From: Devosia sp.
Lineage (GTDB): Bacteria > Pseudomonadota > Alphaproteobacteria > Rhizobiales > Devosiaceae
Assembly (NCBI RefSeq): GCF_014860165.1
Contig: NZ_JACZKG010000012.1
Location: 62,001-126,000, forward strand
Direction of reading: 5' to 3'
Length of the DNA stretch: 64,000 bases
Shown here: in pieces, positions 1 through 9,132 of the stretch
How the letters are laid out: the number at the start of each line of letters is the position of its first letter
Position numbering within the stretch: position 1 is the stretch's first letter
Made by a program: the position numbers and the translations under genes
Notes under the pieces: model-generated
The model's database searches: none
Seen by the model: the letters and a program-made list of their open reading frames with translations, nothing else
Told to the model about the DNA's origin: nothing

Positions 1-988
1 GGCTGAGATAGCCGAGGCCGATGGTCACCAGGTTTTCCAGCCGCAGCGCCAGCGCCTCCAGCATCGGCCCCACTTGCGGCGCCTTGATCTGGCGGACCAG
101 TTCGGCCAGCTCGCTCACCTGCATGGCCGACAGCTCGGCAATGTTGTGGCCTTCCACCTTGCTGCCCAGGGCCGCCTGGTTCAGCCGGGCGCCGTGGCAG
201 GAAGGGCAGCTGGCGCGGGTGAAGATTTTCTCGTATTCGCGCAGCACATGCGGTTGCAGGCTTTCGGGGTCCTTGCTGCCCAGGCCCTTCTTGAGCTTGG
301 CGACGACGCCTTCATAGGTGAGGCCGATCTTGCCCACCTTGATCTTGCGGCCGTCATCGAGGTGGAACAGGTTGTGGCGCTCCTCCTCGGTGAACCTGCT
401 GATCGGCTTGTCCATGTCGAACAGGCCGGAATTCTTGTAGATTTCCCACCACCAGCTATCGACGGCAAAGTCCTTGGGGAGCAGGGCGCCCTGGTTGAGC
501 GATTTGCTCTCATCGACAACGGCAGACATATCCATCGCCGCCACCTGCCCGATGCCCTCACAGTCCTGACACATGCCGCGCGGATCGTTGTAGGAATAGA
601 GGCTGGGCGGTCCGAGCCGCGGCTCGGCCAGCCGGGAGAACAATACGCGCAGCATCTGCGCGGCGTCCGTCACCGTCGCCACGGTCGAACGCGAGTTGCC
701 GCCCAGACGCTGCTGGTCGACGATGATGGCGGCCGAGATGTTCTCGAGCTGGTCGGCATCGGGTTGGCCATAGCGCGGCATGAATTGCTGCACGAAGGCC
801 GGATAAGTCTCGTTGATCAGGCGCTGACTTTCCGCGGCTATGGTGCCGAAGACCAGCGACGACTTGCCCGAGCCCGACACTCCGGTAAACACCGTGATCT
901 GGCGCTTTGGAATGTCCAGCGAGACATTCTTGAGATTGTTCTCGCGGGCGCCGCGGATGATGATCGAGCCGTAAAGGGGAGTGGTCAA
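1..988 (-). CDS. UvrA-like ABC ATPase, drug-resistance/UvrA2 type (3' end cut off)
   Basis: The N-terminal 329 residues of a UvrA-family ATPase are visible; the gene runs off the left edge. Walker A GVSGSGKSS lies at residues 36-44. The UvrA signature region follows (QQRLGGNSRSTVAT near residue 92), then a CQDC zinc pair near residue 140 and a CPSC pair near residue 258. The start is a TTG with AGAGGAC just upstream; no ATG fits the conserved N-terminus, so TTG is preferred. The signalling domains look reduced compared with housekeeping UvrA, as in UvrA2/DrrC-type proteins. DrrC-type UvrA homologues protect DNA from intercalating drugs in antibiotic producers, and a DrrAB-like exporter lies 2.4 kb upstream. 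The family is certain, but the role in drug tolerance rather than general repair is inference. The missing C-terminal half prevents a firm subtype. Confidence 0.85.
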   Translation of the reverse strand, partial: MTTPLYGSIIIRGARENNLKNVSLDIPKRQITVFTGVSGSGKSSLVFGTIAAESQRLINETYPAFVQQFMPRYGQPDADQLENISAAIIVDQQRLGGNSRSTVATVTDAAQMLRVLFSRLAEPRLGPPSLYSYNDPRGMCQDCEGIGQVAAMDMSAVVDESKSLNQGALLPKDFAVDSWWWEIYKNSGLFDMDKPISRFTEEERHNLFHLDDGRKIKVGKIGLTYEGVVAKLKKGLGSKDPESLQPHVLREYEKIFTRASCPSCHGARLNQAALGSKVEGHNIAELSAMQVSELAELVRQIKAPQVGPMLEALALRLENLVTIGLGYLS

Positions 989-1037
989 GGGCAGTCCTCT
1001 TGGTTGGGCCGGAGCCAGACCGACTTTGCGGCAGCTT

Positions 1038-1082
1038 GCTGACATGACGTGTCAGCGAGCCGATTTTCGACAGCGTGCGCGA
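1038..1082. promoter_or_regulatory. 19-bp dyad operator upstream of the UvrA-like gene
   Basis: GCTGACA-TGACG-TGTCAGC at 1038-1056 is a perfect 7+5+7 inverted repeat 50 bp before the TTG start of the UvrA-like gene. The following bases (CGA.TTTTCGACA) match the sequence upstream of the ABC exporter at 4152-4194 almost base for base. On the minus strand CTGTCG could act as a -35 just upstream of the dyad, so a bound repressor or activator would sit over the promoter. The regulator is not identified. Confidence 0.6.
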
Positions 1083-1095
1083 TATTCAAGCTGGC

Positions 1096-1521
1096 CTAGC
1101 CGACAGACCTGCGGATCAGCGCGGCAAGCATGTCCTCATCTGCCTTGGTGAGCCTGGTCACGGCGAAGGAGGTCGGCCACACCGTGCCATCATCGAGCCT
1201 GGCCGCGTCGTTGAAGCCGAAGCTCGCATAGCGGGAATCGAACTTGCCGGCCGGCGTCAGGAAGCACACCACCTTGCCATCCCCATTGGCCCAGGCCGGC
1301 ATGCCGTACCAGGTCTTGGGAGACAGGTCCGGGGCGTTCTCGCTCACCAGGGCATGGATGCGTTCGGCAATCGCCTTGTCGCTTTCGTTGAGTTCGGCGA
1401 TCTTGGCGAGCAGATCGCCGAGGCCGTCGGCCTTCTTGCCCCTTTTGCGCTCGACCTTGGCATCCTGCATCGCCTCGAGTTCGGCATCCGAAAAGGTCTT
1501 CTTGCTGGTCTTGCTAGCCAT
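1096..1521 (-). CDS. DUF1801 family protein
   Basis: A 141-residue protein with a charged Lys/Glu-rich N-terminus (about residues 1-35) followed by a DUF1801/YdhG-like domain. The segment PKTWYGMPAWANGDGKVVC near residues 90-105 carries the family's typical aromatic-Gly-Met-Pro core. Members are small soluble cytoplasmic proteins of the YdhG/Fra-like fold, some proposed to bind iron; no catalytic function is established. It is transcribed on the same strand as the SRPBCC and ArsR genes upstream, with a 35-bp gap to the SRPBCC stop, so it may be the last gene of that short operon. The pairing of DUF1801 with ArsR/SRPBCC genes is common in alphaproteobacteria. The function here is unknown. Confidence 0.75.
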   Translation of the reverse strand: MASKTSKKTFSDAELEAMQDAKVERKRGKKADGLGDLLAKIAELNESDKAIAERIHALVSENAPDLSPKTWYGMPAWANGDGKVVCFLTPAGKFDSRYASFGFNDAARLDDGTVWPTSFAVTRLTKADEDMLAALIRRSVG

Positions 1522-1556
1522 CAGAATTCTCCCTGTATGGTCTTGGACGTTGCACG

Positions 1557-1979
1557 TCAGTCGAGCCGCGACAGCAGCTCGTCGAGCCGGGTCACGAATT
1601 GTTTCCAGGAGGCCCGGGCGCCCTTGTAGGCAGCGTCCTGATCGGGACGGAATCCGGTCTGCTCCATGCGGATAATGGCGCCCCTCGGCGTCGGCTCGAG
1701 CGTGAAGGTCACCACGCTTTCAAGGCCGAAGGCCTGCCAGGAGTAGGACAGTGATCTGTTGGGCTCGATATCGAGCACCTGGCAATCGACCACAACACTG
1801 ATATCGGGCTGGGGCTGCCGGCTGAAGGTAAACTTCTGGCCCTTTTCCGGCTTGAAATCGGTCTTCATCAGCCATTCCTCGAGCAGGTGCGGCTGCGTCA
1901 GCGCCCGCCAAATCTTTTCCGGCGGATGGGCAACCTCGCGCTCGATGACGACGGTGCGGATGGGCGGTATCTCGGTCAT
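1557..1979 (-). CDS. SRPBCC / AHSA1-like domain protein
   Basis: A 140-residue START-like (SRPBCC) protein of the Aha1-C-terminal type. The N-terminal VIEREVAHPPEKIWRALT and the C-terminal helix with WKQFVTRLDELL are hallmarks of this fold, which forms a hydrophobic ligand cavity. Its start codon overlaps the stop of the ArsR-type regulator (ATGA), so the two are translationally coupled. ArsR-SRPBCC pairs are very common in soil bacteria; the SRPBCC partner is thought to sense or modify small hydrophobic molecules, but the substrate is almost never known. No membrane segment or signal peptide is present, so it is cytoplasmic. Family assignment is confident and function is open. Confidence 0.8.
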   Translation of the reverse strand: MTEIPPIRTVVIEREVAHPPEKIWRALTQPHLLEEWLMKTDFKPEKGQKFTFSRQPQPDISVVVDCQVLDIEPNRSLSYSWQAFGLESVVTFTLEPTPRGAIIRMEQTGFRPDQDAAYKGARASWKQFVTRLDELLSRLD

Positions 1980-2320
1980 TGGTCCATCCTCGTGAGCAGA
2001 TTTTCGAGGTCGTCGAACCGCCCCTCCCAGAAGCTGGTCATCTCGCTGGTCCAGTCGACAAGCGGCGCCAGGGCACCGGGCAGGGCGCGATAATGGGTCT
2101 GGCGGCCTTCGTGCCGATCAATCACCAGTCCCGCCTGCTTGAGCACGCCCAGATGCCGCGAGACCACCGGCTGCGATACCCCGGCTCCGGCCGTCAGGCC
2201 CCCTACCGTGACCTCGCCTTCGCGGCACAGGCGTTCAAACAGCGCCCGCCGCGTTGGATCGGCAAGCGTCCTGAAGATCGTATCCTGCGCATCCACTATC
2301 TGGGCCAATCCATGTTCCAT
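1976..2320 (-). CDS. ArsR/SmtB-family transcriptional regulator
   Basis: A 114-residue winged-helix protein. TLADPTRRALFERLC opens the domain, the recognition helix is around VSQPVVSRHLGVLKQAGLV (residues 48-66), and the wing follows as DRHEGRQTHYRA. The metal-binding CxC of ArsR and the other classical cysteine pairs are absent; the only Cys is in the first helix. It is therefore probably of the subclass that pairs with SRPBCC proteins rather than a metalloregulator. It overlaps the SRPBCC gene by four bases and probably autoregulates the pair. The AT-richer stretch 2321-2379 upstream would hold its promoter. Confidence 0.85.
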   Translation of the reverse strand: MEHGLAQIVDAQDTIFRTLADPTRRALFERLCREGEVTVGGLTAGAGVSQPVVSRHLGVLKQAGLVIDRHEGRQTHYRALPGALAPLVDWTSEMTSFWEGRFDDLENLLTRMDQ

Positions 2321-2379
2321 CAGCTATGGATTGACGTATAGCCAACGAGCTATGATTTGGTCAAGCGGCAATCTCGTGC

Positions 2380-3135
2380 CTAAAGCGATGCCTTGCGGAT
2401 CTGGCTGACGCCCACTGTGAGGCCAAGTGCCGCAACGAGCGCTGCAACCAGAACGCCTGACAGGACGGGCAGCGATGCAAGGTCGCCCGAGAACAGCGCC
2501 CGCTCGGCTTCGACCAGATAGGTCAGCGGGTTGAAGCGGCTGGCAACATAGAGCCAGCCGGGCGCATTGGTCATCGGCAGCAGCACGCCACCCAGCAACA
2601 TCATTGGCAAGGCGACCGAGTGGCTGACGAGATAGAACAGGCTGCCGTCATGCTTGCTGGCTATGGCCAGTGCGTAGGACAGCGAGGCAACGCCCACGCC
2701 GAACAGCATCAGCATGGCTAGGCCCAGCAGCATGGGCAGCGGATGCAGCACCAGACCGAACGGGGTGGCGACAATGATGAGGATCAGGGCCTGGACCAGG
2801 AGCGGCGCCAGTTCCTTGAGCGCCCGGCCGACCATGATGGCCGGCCGGCTCATCGGCGTGGCCAGAAGGCGCTCGAAGCTGCCGCTCATCAGTTCCTCGG
2901 TCAGCGACCAGCCGCAGGAAACAGTGGTGAACAGCACAAGCATGACCACCATGCCGGGTACGAACCATTGCAGGGGTGAGGCGCCGTCGGGACCGGGCAC
3001 ATTGCCCAGCAATGGCACGAACAAAGCGAGATAGAGTAGCGGCTGCACCAGCCCGAAGAGAATGTAGTACCAGGATCGGAGGGTGGGCCCGATTTCGCGG
3101 CGGAAGGAGATGGTCGTGTCGCTGAAGAAGGTCAT
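2380..3135 (-). CDS. ABC-2 type exporter permease (DrrB-like)
   Basis: A 251-residue integral membrane protein with about six hydrophobic segments, matching the ABC-2 permease family of multidrug and daunorubicin-type exporters. The start MTFFSDTTISFRRE was chosen over upstream in-frame starts because it fits the family length, has GGAG-like pairing (AGGAGAAAACC) and lies 13 bp after the ATPase stop. The cytoplasmic loop near residues 80-110 (LMSGSFERLLATPMSRPAI) is the conserved ABC-2 coupling segment. It would form a homodimeric channel energised by the ATPase encoded immediately upstream. The substrate is unknown, and the neighbouring UvrA-like gene suggests a DNA-active or hydrophobic drug. 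Confidence 0.88.
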   Translation of the reverse strand: MTFFSDTTISFRREIGPTLRSWYYILFGLVQPLLYLALFVPLLGNVPGPDGASPLQWFVPGMVVMLVLFTTVSCGWSLTEELMSGSFERLLATPMSRPAIMVGRALKELAPLLVQALILIIVATPFGLVLHPLPMLLGLAMLMLFGVGVASLSYALAIASKHDGSLFYLVSHSVALPMMLLGGVLLPMTNAPGWLYVASRFNPLTYLVEAERALFSGDLASLPVLSGVLVAALVAALGLTVGVSQIRKASL

Positions 3136-3148
3136 GGTTTTCTCCTGA

Positions 3149-4108
3149 TCACGCTGAGACGGCTTCGCGCAGAGACCGGCCCGTGAGGCCGAGGAAGACA
3201 TCATCGAGCGTCGGCCGAACGACGCGGGCGCTCATGGCCTCGATGCCGGACTGGTGCAGGCGACGGATGAATTCGGGCAGCACCGCCTCACCGTCCCGCA
3301 ACGTCACGGCGAGGTCGCGGCCTTGTGCCGTGGCTTCGCGCGCGTCCGGCAGATTCCGCGCGATCTCGGCGGCATGGGAGAGCTGGTCGTTGCAGAGCAG
3401 CCTGATGTGGATGGTGTCGCCGGCGAGATCAGCCTTGAGCCGGGCCGGCGTATCGTCGGCGATCATCACGCCATGGTCGATCACCATGACCCGCTCGGCC
3501 ATGGTATCGGCCTCGTCGAGATAGTGGGTGGTCAGGAAGATGGTCATGCCGCTTGCCTCGCGCAGGCGGGCGATGTGATCCCAGAGATTGGCCCGCGAAT
3601 GCGGATCGAGTCCGGTGGATGGCTCGTCGAGAAAGAGGATAGGCGGGGTGTGCATCAGCCCCAAAGCCACGTCGAGCCGGCGTTTCTGCCCGCCCGAGAG
3701 CGACGCGCAAGGCCGGTCGGCGAGACCATCGAGCTCGAGCATGCCCAGCATTTCATCGGCGCGCTTCCGAGCCGCCATCGTGCTCATGCGCTGCGCCCTG
3801 CCCTGGCTTACCAGCTCGTCGCGCACCCGGTGATAGGGGCCCGAGCCTGTCCCCTGCCCGACATAACCGATCTGGCGCCGCACGGCGGCCGGATCGGAGA
3901 CCACGTCATGGCCGCCGACACTGGCGCTGCCCGAGCTCGGCGGCAGAAGGGTGGTCAACATGCGCAGCGCGGTCGATTTGCCGGCGCCGTTTGGTCCCAG
4001 AAAGGCGACCAATTCGCCCTCGGCGACGTCGAGGCTCAGGCCCCGCACCGCCTCCACCGACCCCGCCTTGGTCTTGAAGGTGCGGGCTAGATCTCTGGCA
4101 TGGATCAT
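3149..4108 (-). CDS. ABC exporter ATP-binding protein (DrrA-like)
   Basis: A 319-residue ATPase with Walker A GPNGAGKS near residue 38, Q-loop GQGTGS, signature LSGGQKRRLDVA, Walker B ILFLDEPSTGLD and an H-loop in TTHYLDEAD. A C-terminal extension (about residues 230-319) resembles the DUF4162 tail of DrrA/CcmA-type exporter ATPases. The start MIHARDLARTF was selected because upstream in-frame starts add non-homologous residues, and it has AAGGGGAC as ribosome-binding site. It is the first gene of a two-gene operon with the permease. Its promoter region carries a dyad nearly identical to the one before the UvrA-like gene, implying co-regulation. DrrAB exports daunorubicin in Streptomyces; the substrate here is not known. 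Confidence 0.9.
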   Translation of the reverse strand: MIHARDLARTFKTKAGSVEAVRGLSLDVAEGELVAFLGPNGAGKSTALRMLTTLLPPSSGSASVGGHDVVSDPAAVRRQIGYVGQGTGSGPYHRVRDELVSQGRAQRMSTMAARKRADEMLGMLELDGLADRPCASLSGGQKRRLDVALGLMHTPPILFLDEPSTGLDPHSRANLWDHIARLREASGMTIFLTTHYLDEADTMAERVMVIDHGVMIADDTPARLKADLAGDTIHIRLLCNDQLSHAAEIARNLPDAREATAQGRDLAVTLRDGEAVLPEFIRRLHQSGIEAMSARVVRPTLDDVFLGLTGRSLREAVSA

Positions 4109-4151
4109 GAATGTCCCCTTTCGTGTCCGTGGGCACACTGCCGCAGCCCCT

Positions 4152-4194
4152 GCTGACATGACGCGGCAGCAGGCGGAATTTCGACAATGTCTCG
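4152..4194. promoter_or_regulatory. Dyad element shared with the UvrA-like promoter
   Basis: GCTGACATGACGCGGCAGC at 4152-4170 repeats the dyad at 1038-1056 with two changes in the second arm, and the following AATTTCGACA matches too. It lies 44 bp upstream of the DrrA-like start in the same orientation as the first copy. TTGTCG on the minus strand could serve as its -35. Confidence 0.6.
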
Positions 4195-4219
4195 ACTTTG
4201 GCGCGTGGAAACGCTAACT

Positions 4220-4263
4220 AACTTCGTACGCCGCACAGGGTTTAGCATAACTATGTACGGTGT
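4220..4263. promoter_or_regulatory. Direct repeat between exporter and TetR genes, putative TetR operator
   Basis: Two direct repeats, AACTTCGTACGCCGC (4220-4234) and AACTATGTACGGTGT (4249-4263), are spaced 29 bp apart in the divergent gap and lie just upstream of the TetR-type gene. Repeated sites in such gaps are often autoregulatory operators, but no protein-site match is known. Confidence 0.35.
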
Positions 4264-4284
4264 AAAGTGTTATTTGGAGGCCCG

Positions 4285-5061
4285 ATGGCTGACGATATTG
4301 CCGGACGCGGCGATCCGATCAAAACCCTGCAGTTGATGTGGGGTCGGATCGAGGCGCCCAAGCGGGGACCCAAGTCGAAGCTGGCGGTGGCCGACCTGGT
4401 GCGGGCGGCGGTGCGCCTTGCCGACGAGGAGGGGATCGATGCCGTTTCAACGCGGCGCGTCGCCGAGGCGGTCGGCATCTCGCCGATGAGCTTTTACACC
4501 CACATCCCCGACAAGGCCGTGCTGCTCGACCTGATGCTCGATGCGGTGGCGCGGCCCGCCGATGGTAGCGAGGAGGCGCAGGCGTTCAGGCCGGAAGACT
4601 GGCGAGCCAATGTTGCCTTCGTCGCCCGCGAATACCGGGCCTTTTACCTGCGCCATCCCTGGGTGCTGCAGGTGGCGACGCATCGGCCGGTCCTTGGGCC
4701 CAATACCATGCGCGCCTACGACTATTTCCTTGCCGCCTTCGACGGGCTCAATCTCAGCGAGGTGGAAATGGACCTGTCGGTGACCATGGTGGCCAACTAC
4801 GTGCATGGTGCGGTGCGCGACGTGGCCCGCGCCCGCATGGTCAAGGAACTGACGGGCATGAGCGATGACGAATGGTGGCATGCCATCGCGCCATTCCTCG
4901 AAACCGTGGACTTCTCGCCCTATCCCGTCGCCAGCCGCATCGGTCCGGTGGTGGGCGAACTCTACGGCCTGGGCGATCCGGACCGCGCTTTCGAGTTCGG
5001 GCTTGAATGCCTGCTCGATGGGCTGGCGGTGATGGTCGAGCGAAAGGGCGGCAGACGCTGA
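4285..5061 (+). CDS. TetR/AcrR-family regulator with TetR_C-like ligand domain
   Basis: A 258-residue regulator. The DNA-binding domain (about residues 24-75) contains LVRAAVRLADEEGIDAVSTRRVAEAVGISPMSFYTHIPDK, the typical TetR helix-turn-helix. The C-terminal domain (residues 80-250) resembles the TetR_C ligand-binding fold of MFS/ABC drug-pump repressors. The ATG at 4285 has an ideal GGAGG seven bases upstream; an in-frame ATG at 4267 lacks one. It is transcribed divergently from the DrrAB-like exporter and is the prime candidate for its repressor, possibly also for the UvrA-like gene 3 kb away. The effector is unknown. Confidence 0.88.
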   Translation: MADDIAGRGDPIKTLQLMWGRIEAPKRGPKSKLAVADLVRAAVRLADEEGIDAVSTRRVAEAVGISPMSFYTHIPDKAVLLDLMLDAVARPADGSEEAQAFRPEDWRANVAFVAREYRAFYLRHPWVLQVATHRPVLGPNTMRAYDYFLAAFDGLNLSEVEMDLSVTMVANYVHGAVRDVARARMVKELTGMSDDEWWHAIAPFLETVDFSPYPVASRIGPVVGELYGLGDPDRAFEFGLECLLDGLAVMVERKGGRR

Positions 5062-5079
5062 CCCGCCCCAGCCTCGCGT

Positions 5080-6132
<1,053 letters not shown>

Positions 6133-6141
6133 GGAACTCTC

Positions 6142-7227
6142 CTAAGCCGCGCGGAACTGGGCCGGGACCCAGCTTTCATAGAGCGGATGGCCGGGGCCGA
6201 TGGGCAGGACGACGTCCTGATTGGTCGACGAGGAATGGTAGAAGGCCGTAACCAGCTCGAGCGAGCGGCGGGAATCCCGGCTGCTGACGGGCAGCGGGCC
6301 GGATCCGACCAGCGCATCGTGGAAGCGTGCCATCTGCGTCTGGAAGCGGGAGGGCACGTGGTGCCAGTTCGCCAGCAGCGCATCGATCTTTGCCGCCGTC
6401 TCGGGATTGCGCGGCTGGATTTTCCAGAGCTTTTCGCCCGGATTATAGGCGGCGTGGTCGCTTTCGAAGGAGACATTTTCAAAAGCGAGGCGGATGCGCG
6501 TCATATCGTCCGCAGAGCCCAGCGTCGCGGTGAAGCTGGCCAGGGCGCCCGATTTCATCAGCAGCGAGGCCGAGATGGTGTCTTCCACCTCGATCGGGTT
6601 GACGCGGGTGGCGACGCGACCGAAGACGCGCTCGATATCGCCCATGAGGTAAGTGAACAGGTCATGCGGGTGGATGGCATGACCCATCAGCACGCCGCCC
6701 AGCTCGGTGGCCCACTTGCCGCGCCAGGGCACGGCATAATAGGGCGCGTCGCGCCGCCACAGGGTCTCGACCGTGCCCATGAAGGGCTTGCCGGCAATGC
6801 CGGCATCGATGATGGCCTTGGCCTGTTCGATGCCATCGCCAAACCGATACTGGAACACCGGCATCAGCAGGCCCTTGCTGTGCTTTTCCTGTTCCATGAC
6901 AGCATCGACCTGGGCGAGCGAACCGACCAGCGGCTTCTCGCAGATGACGTGCTTGCCGGCTTTGAGCGCGGCCATGACCATCGAGAAATGCAGGCCCGGC
7001 GGCGTGCAGATGTCGATGATGTCGATGTCGTCCATACCAAGCAGGTCTTCGAAGCTGGCGATGCGCCGCTCGACCCCGAACTCGTCGGCAACCTCGGTCA
7101 TGCGCTCGGCATTGAGGTCGCACAGGGCCAGGACCCGGAACTTGCCGGAATTGGGCACATAGCCTTCCACGATATGGCTGCGGCCGATGCCGCAACCGAC
7201 GACGCCAACATTGAAGATCTTGGTCAT
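6142..7227 (-). CDS. Gfo/Idh/MocA family oxidoreductase
   Basis: A 361-residue NAD(P)-dependent dehydrogenase. The N-terminal Rossmann fold starts with VGVVGCGIGRSHI, and the catalytic-site motif CEKPLVG near residue 95 holds the family lysine. The C-terminal alpha/beta domain binds the sugar. The ATG at 7227 overlaps the stop of the upstream Gfo/Idh/MocA gene (ATGA), showing translational coupling; a much longer in-frame reading extends through that gene but has no homology there. Such paired enzymes oxidise sugars, sugar acids or inositols, or work on 3-keto intermediates. The substrate cannot be read from sequence; the importer context says it is taken up from outside. Confidence 0.9.
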   Translation of the reverse strand: MTKIFNVGVVGCGIGRSHIVEGYVPNSGKFRVLALCDLNAERMTEVADEFGVERRIASFEDLLGMDDIDIIDICTPPGLHFSMVMAALKAGKHVICEKPLVGSLAQVDAVMEQEKHSKGLLMPVFQYRFGDGIEQAKAIIDAGIAGKPFMGTVETLWRRDAPYYAVPWRGKWATELGGVLMGHAIHPHDLFTYLMGDIERVFGRVATRVNPIEVEDTISASLLMKSGALASFTATLGSADDMTRIRLAFENVSFESDHAAYNPGEKLWKIQPRNPETAAKIDALLANWHHVPSRFQTQMARFHDALVGSGPLPVSSRDSRRSLELVTAFYHSSSTNQDVVLPIGPGHPLYESWVPAQFRAA

Positions 7228-8243
7228 TGCGCCCACTCCGTCCCGCGTTCGGCCAAGGCTTGCGCGGTCAGCGCCAGCTTCATGGCGTTGAAGCACCGCT
7301 CCTGCGGCATGGCCGTCTCGGTGCGGTTCCTGACATCGTCGAGGAACTGCTTGCCGAAGGGCCGTTCGACCCGGGAGCAGTCGATATGGCGCGGGCCATC
7401 GCTGTTGACCAGGAAGAGGTGATTTTCGCCCGGGCGGCCGGCAATGTCGATATATTTGCGCAGCTCGATATAGCCTTCGGTGCCCAGGATGGTCAGGCGT
7501 CCGTCGCCCCAGGTGGGCAGACCTGTGGGGGTGAACCAGTCGACCCGGATATAGCCTGACGTATTGGCGGTTCTGAGGTGCACGTCGCCCACGTCCTGCA
7601 GCCCCGGCCGATCGGGATTGCCGCGATTGGCGACGTTGGCCGAAACCACCTCGGCATCCATGGCATCGGAGAAGAAGAGATATTGCTCGAACTGGTGGCT
7701 GCCGATGTCGCAGAGAATGCCGCCATAGCGCTGGCGATCGAAGAACCAGTCCGGCCGCTGGTTGTTGCGGATAGCATGGGGTCCCAGGCCCACCGTATTG
7801 ATCACTTTGCCGATGGCGCCCTGGGCGATGAGGTTGCCGGCTTCGACCGTGGCGCGCACCTCGAAATGCTCGGAGTAGAGCACCGAATAGATGCGGCCGG
7901 TCTCGGCCTGCACCCGCCTGAGTTCGTCGAGCTGGGCGAAGGTGGTCATGCCCGGCTTGTCGGTCAGCACGTCCTTGCCGTGCCGCATGGCGGCCAGCGA
8001 AATGGCAGCGCGGTCGGCCGGGATGGCGGATGTCAGCACCACCGCAATGGACGGATCCTCGAGGATGGCGCGCGGATCGGCAACCCGCCTGGCCTGCGGA
8101 TATTTGGCCCCGAAGTCGGCAGCCAGGTCGTCCTCGACGGCGTGGAAGGCGGTGAACTGCGCGCCGGCCTCGAGCAGGCAATCAACCTGGCCATAGATGT
8201 GGCTGTGATTGATGCCGATCGCGGCGAATTTGATATCAGTCAT
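7224..8243 (-). CDS. Gfo/Idh/MocA family oxidoreductase with a DKP variant motif
   Basis: A 339-residue paralogue of the downstream enzyme. The Rossmann start FAAIGINHSHIYGQVDCLL departs from the classical GxGxxG, and the usual EKP catalytic motif reads TDKPGM (near residue 94), keeping the lysine but replacing Glu by Asp. The subfamily is known in sugar-catabolic clusters but is not biochemically defined. The gene ends in an ATGA overlap with the next dehydrogenase and begins four bases after the MalG-type permease stop, so all belong to one operon. The altered nucleotide-binding loop may mean a different cofactor preference or a non-redox role, which is inference. Confidence 0.85.
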   Translation of the reverse strand: MTDIKFAAIGINHSHIYGQVDCLLEAGAQFTAFHAVEDDLAADFGAKYPQARRVADPRAILEDPSIAVVLTSAIPADRAAISLAAMRHGKDVLTDKPGMTTFAQLDELRRVQAETGRIYSVLYSEHFEVRATVEAGNLIAQGAIGKVINTVGLGPHAIRNNQRPDWFFDRQRYGGILCDIGSHQFEQYLFFSDAMDAEVVSANVANRGNPDRPGLQDVGDVHLRTANTSGYIRVDWFTPTGLPTWGDGRLTILGTEGYIELRKYIDIAGRPGENHLFLVNSDGPRHIDCSRVERPFGKQFLDDVRNRTETAMPQERCFNAMKLALTAQALAERGTEWAQ

Positions 8244-8247
8244 AGGT

Positions 8248-9132
8248 CTAGCGTTTCATACCGGTAGTGGCGATGCCCTCGATGAGCAGGCGCTGGAAGA
8301 ACAGGAAGAATAGGAAGATGGGCACGAGGCTAAGCACGCTCATGGCGAAGAGCCCGCCATAGTCGCTTTCACCGGTGGAGTCGGTGAAGGTGCGCAGGCC
8401 CAGCATGACGGTGTAGGATTTCATTTCGCTGAGATAGATGAGCGGGCCGAAGAAATCGTCCCAGGTCCAGATGAAGGTGAAGATGGCGGCCGTCGCCAGC
8501 ACGGGCATGGAGAGCGGCAGGATGATCTTCCAGTAGATGCGCCAGGGCGAGCAGCCGTCCATCTGGGCCGCCTCGTCGAGCTCCTTGGGCAGGCCACGGA
8601 AGAACTGCACCATCAGGAAGATGAAGAAGCCATCGGCGGCGAGGAATTTCGGCACCACCAGGGGAAGGAAGGTGTTCACCCAGCCGAGCTGGCGGAACAG
8701 CACATATTGCGGGATCAGCGTCACCTGGTAAGGCAGCATGAGCGTCATCAGCATCATGGCGAACCAGAAGTTCTTGAACCTGAAATTCAGCCGGGCGAAG
8801 GCGAAGGCGGCCATGGAGCAGGCAATCACATTGCCCGCCACCGACAGGCCGGAAATGATGAAGCTGTTGAGATAGAAGGTGGCGAAGCTGGTCCGCAGGC
8901 CGTTCCAGCCGCGGATATAGGCGTCGATGCTCCACGCCGAAGGAATGATGCTCGCCGAGGTGAAGATCTCGTTCTCGGGGCGGAACGAAGCGGCCAGCAG
9001 CCACAGCAGCGGATAGAGCATCAGCACCGAGGCACTGAGCAGTGCCACGTGGATGAGGATCGAGGTCAGGCGCTTGCGGCCGGGGGCCGGCGCGCCGGTG
9101 ACGACCGTCAGCTTGGCGGGACCATCACTCAT
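8248..9132 (-). CDS. Sugar ABC importer permease (MalG/UgpE type)
   Basis: A 294-residue inner-membrane permease with six predicted transmembrane segments; the first spans about residues 25-47. The EAA coupling motif appears as ELDEAAQMDGCSPWRIYWKIILP near residues 190-212, with the Gly that contacts the ATPase. It pairs with the MalF-type permease whose gene overlaps its start by eight bases. Together with the solute-binding protein and the UgpC/MsmK-type ATPase it forms a complete CUT1 importer for a mono- or oligosaccharide-like compound. Confidence 0.93.
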   Translation of the reverse strand: MSDGPAKLTVVTGAPAPGRKRLTSILIHVALLSASVLMLYPLLWLLAASFRPENEIFTSASIIPSAWSIDAYIRGWNGLRTSFATFYLNSFIISGLSVAGNVIACSMAAFAFARLNFRFKNFWFAMMLMTLMLPYQVTLIPQYVLFRQLGWVNTFLPLVVPKFLAADGFFIFLMVQFFRGLPKELDEAAQMDGCSPWRIYWKIILPLSMPVLATAAIFTFIWTWDDFFGPLIYLSEMKSYTVMLGLRTFTDSTGESDYGGLFAMSVLSLVPIFLFFLFFQRLLIEGIATTGMKR

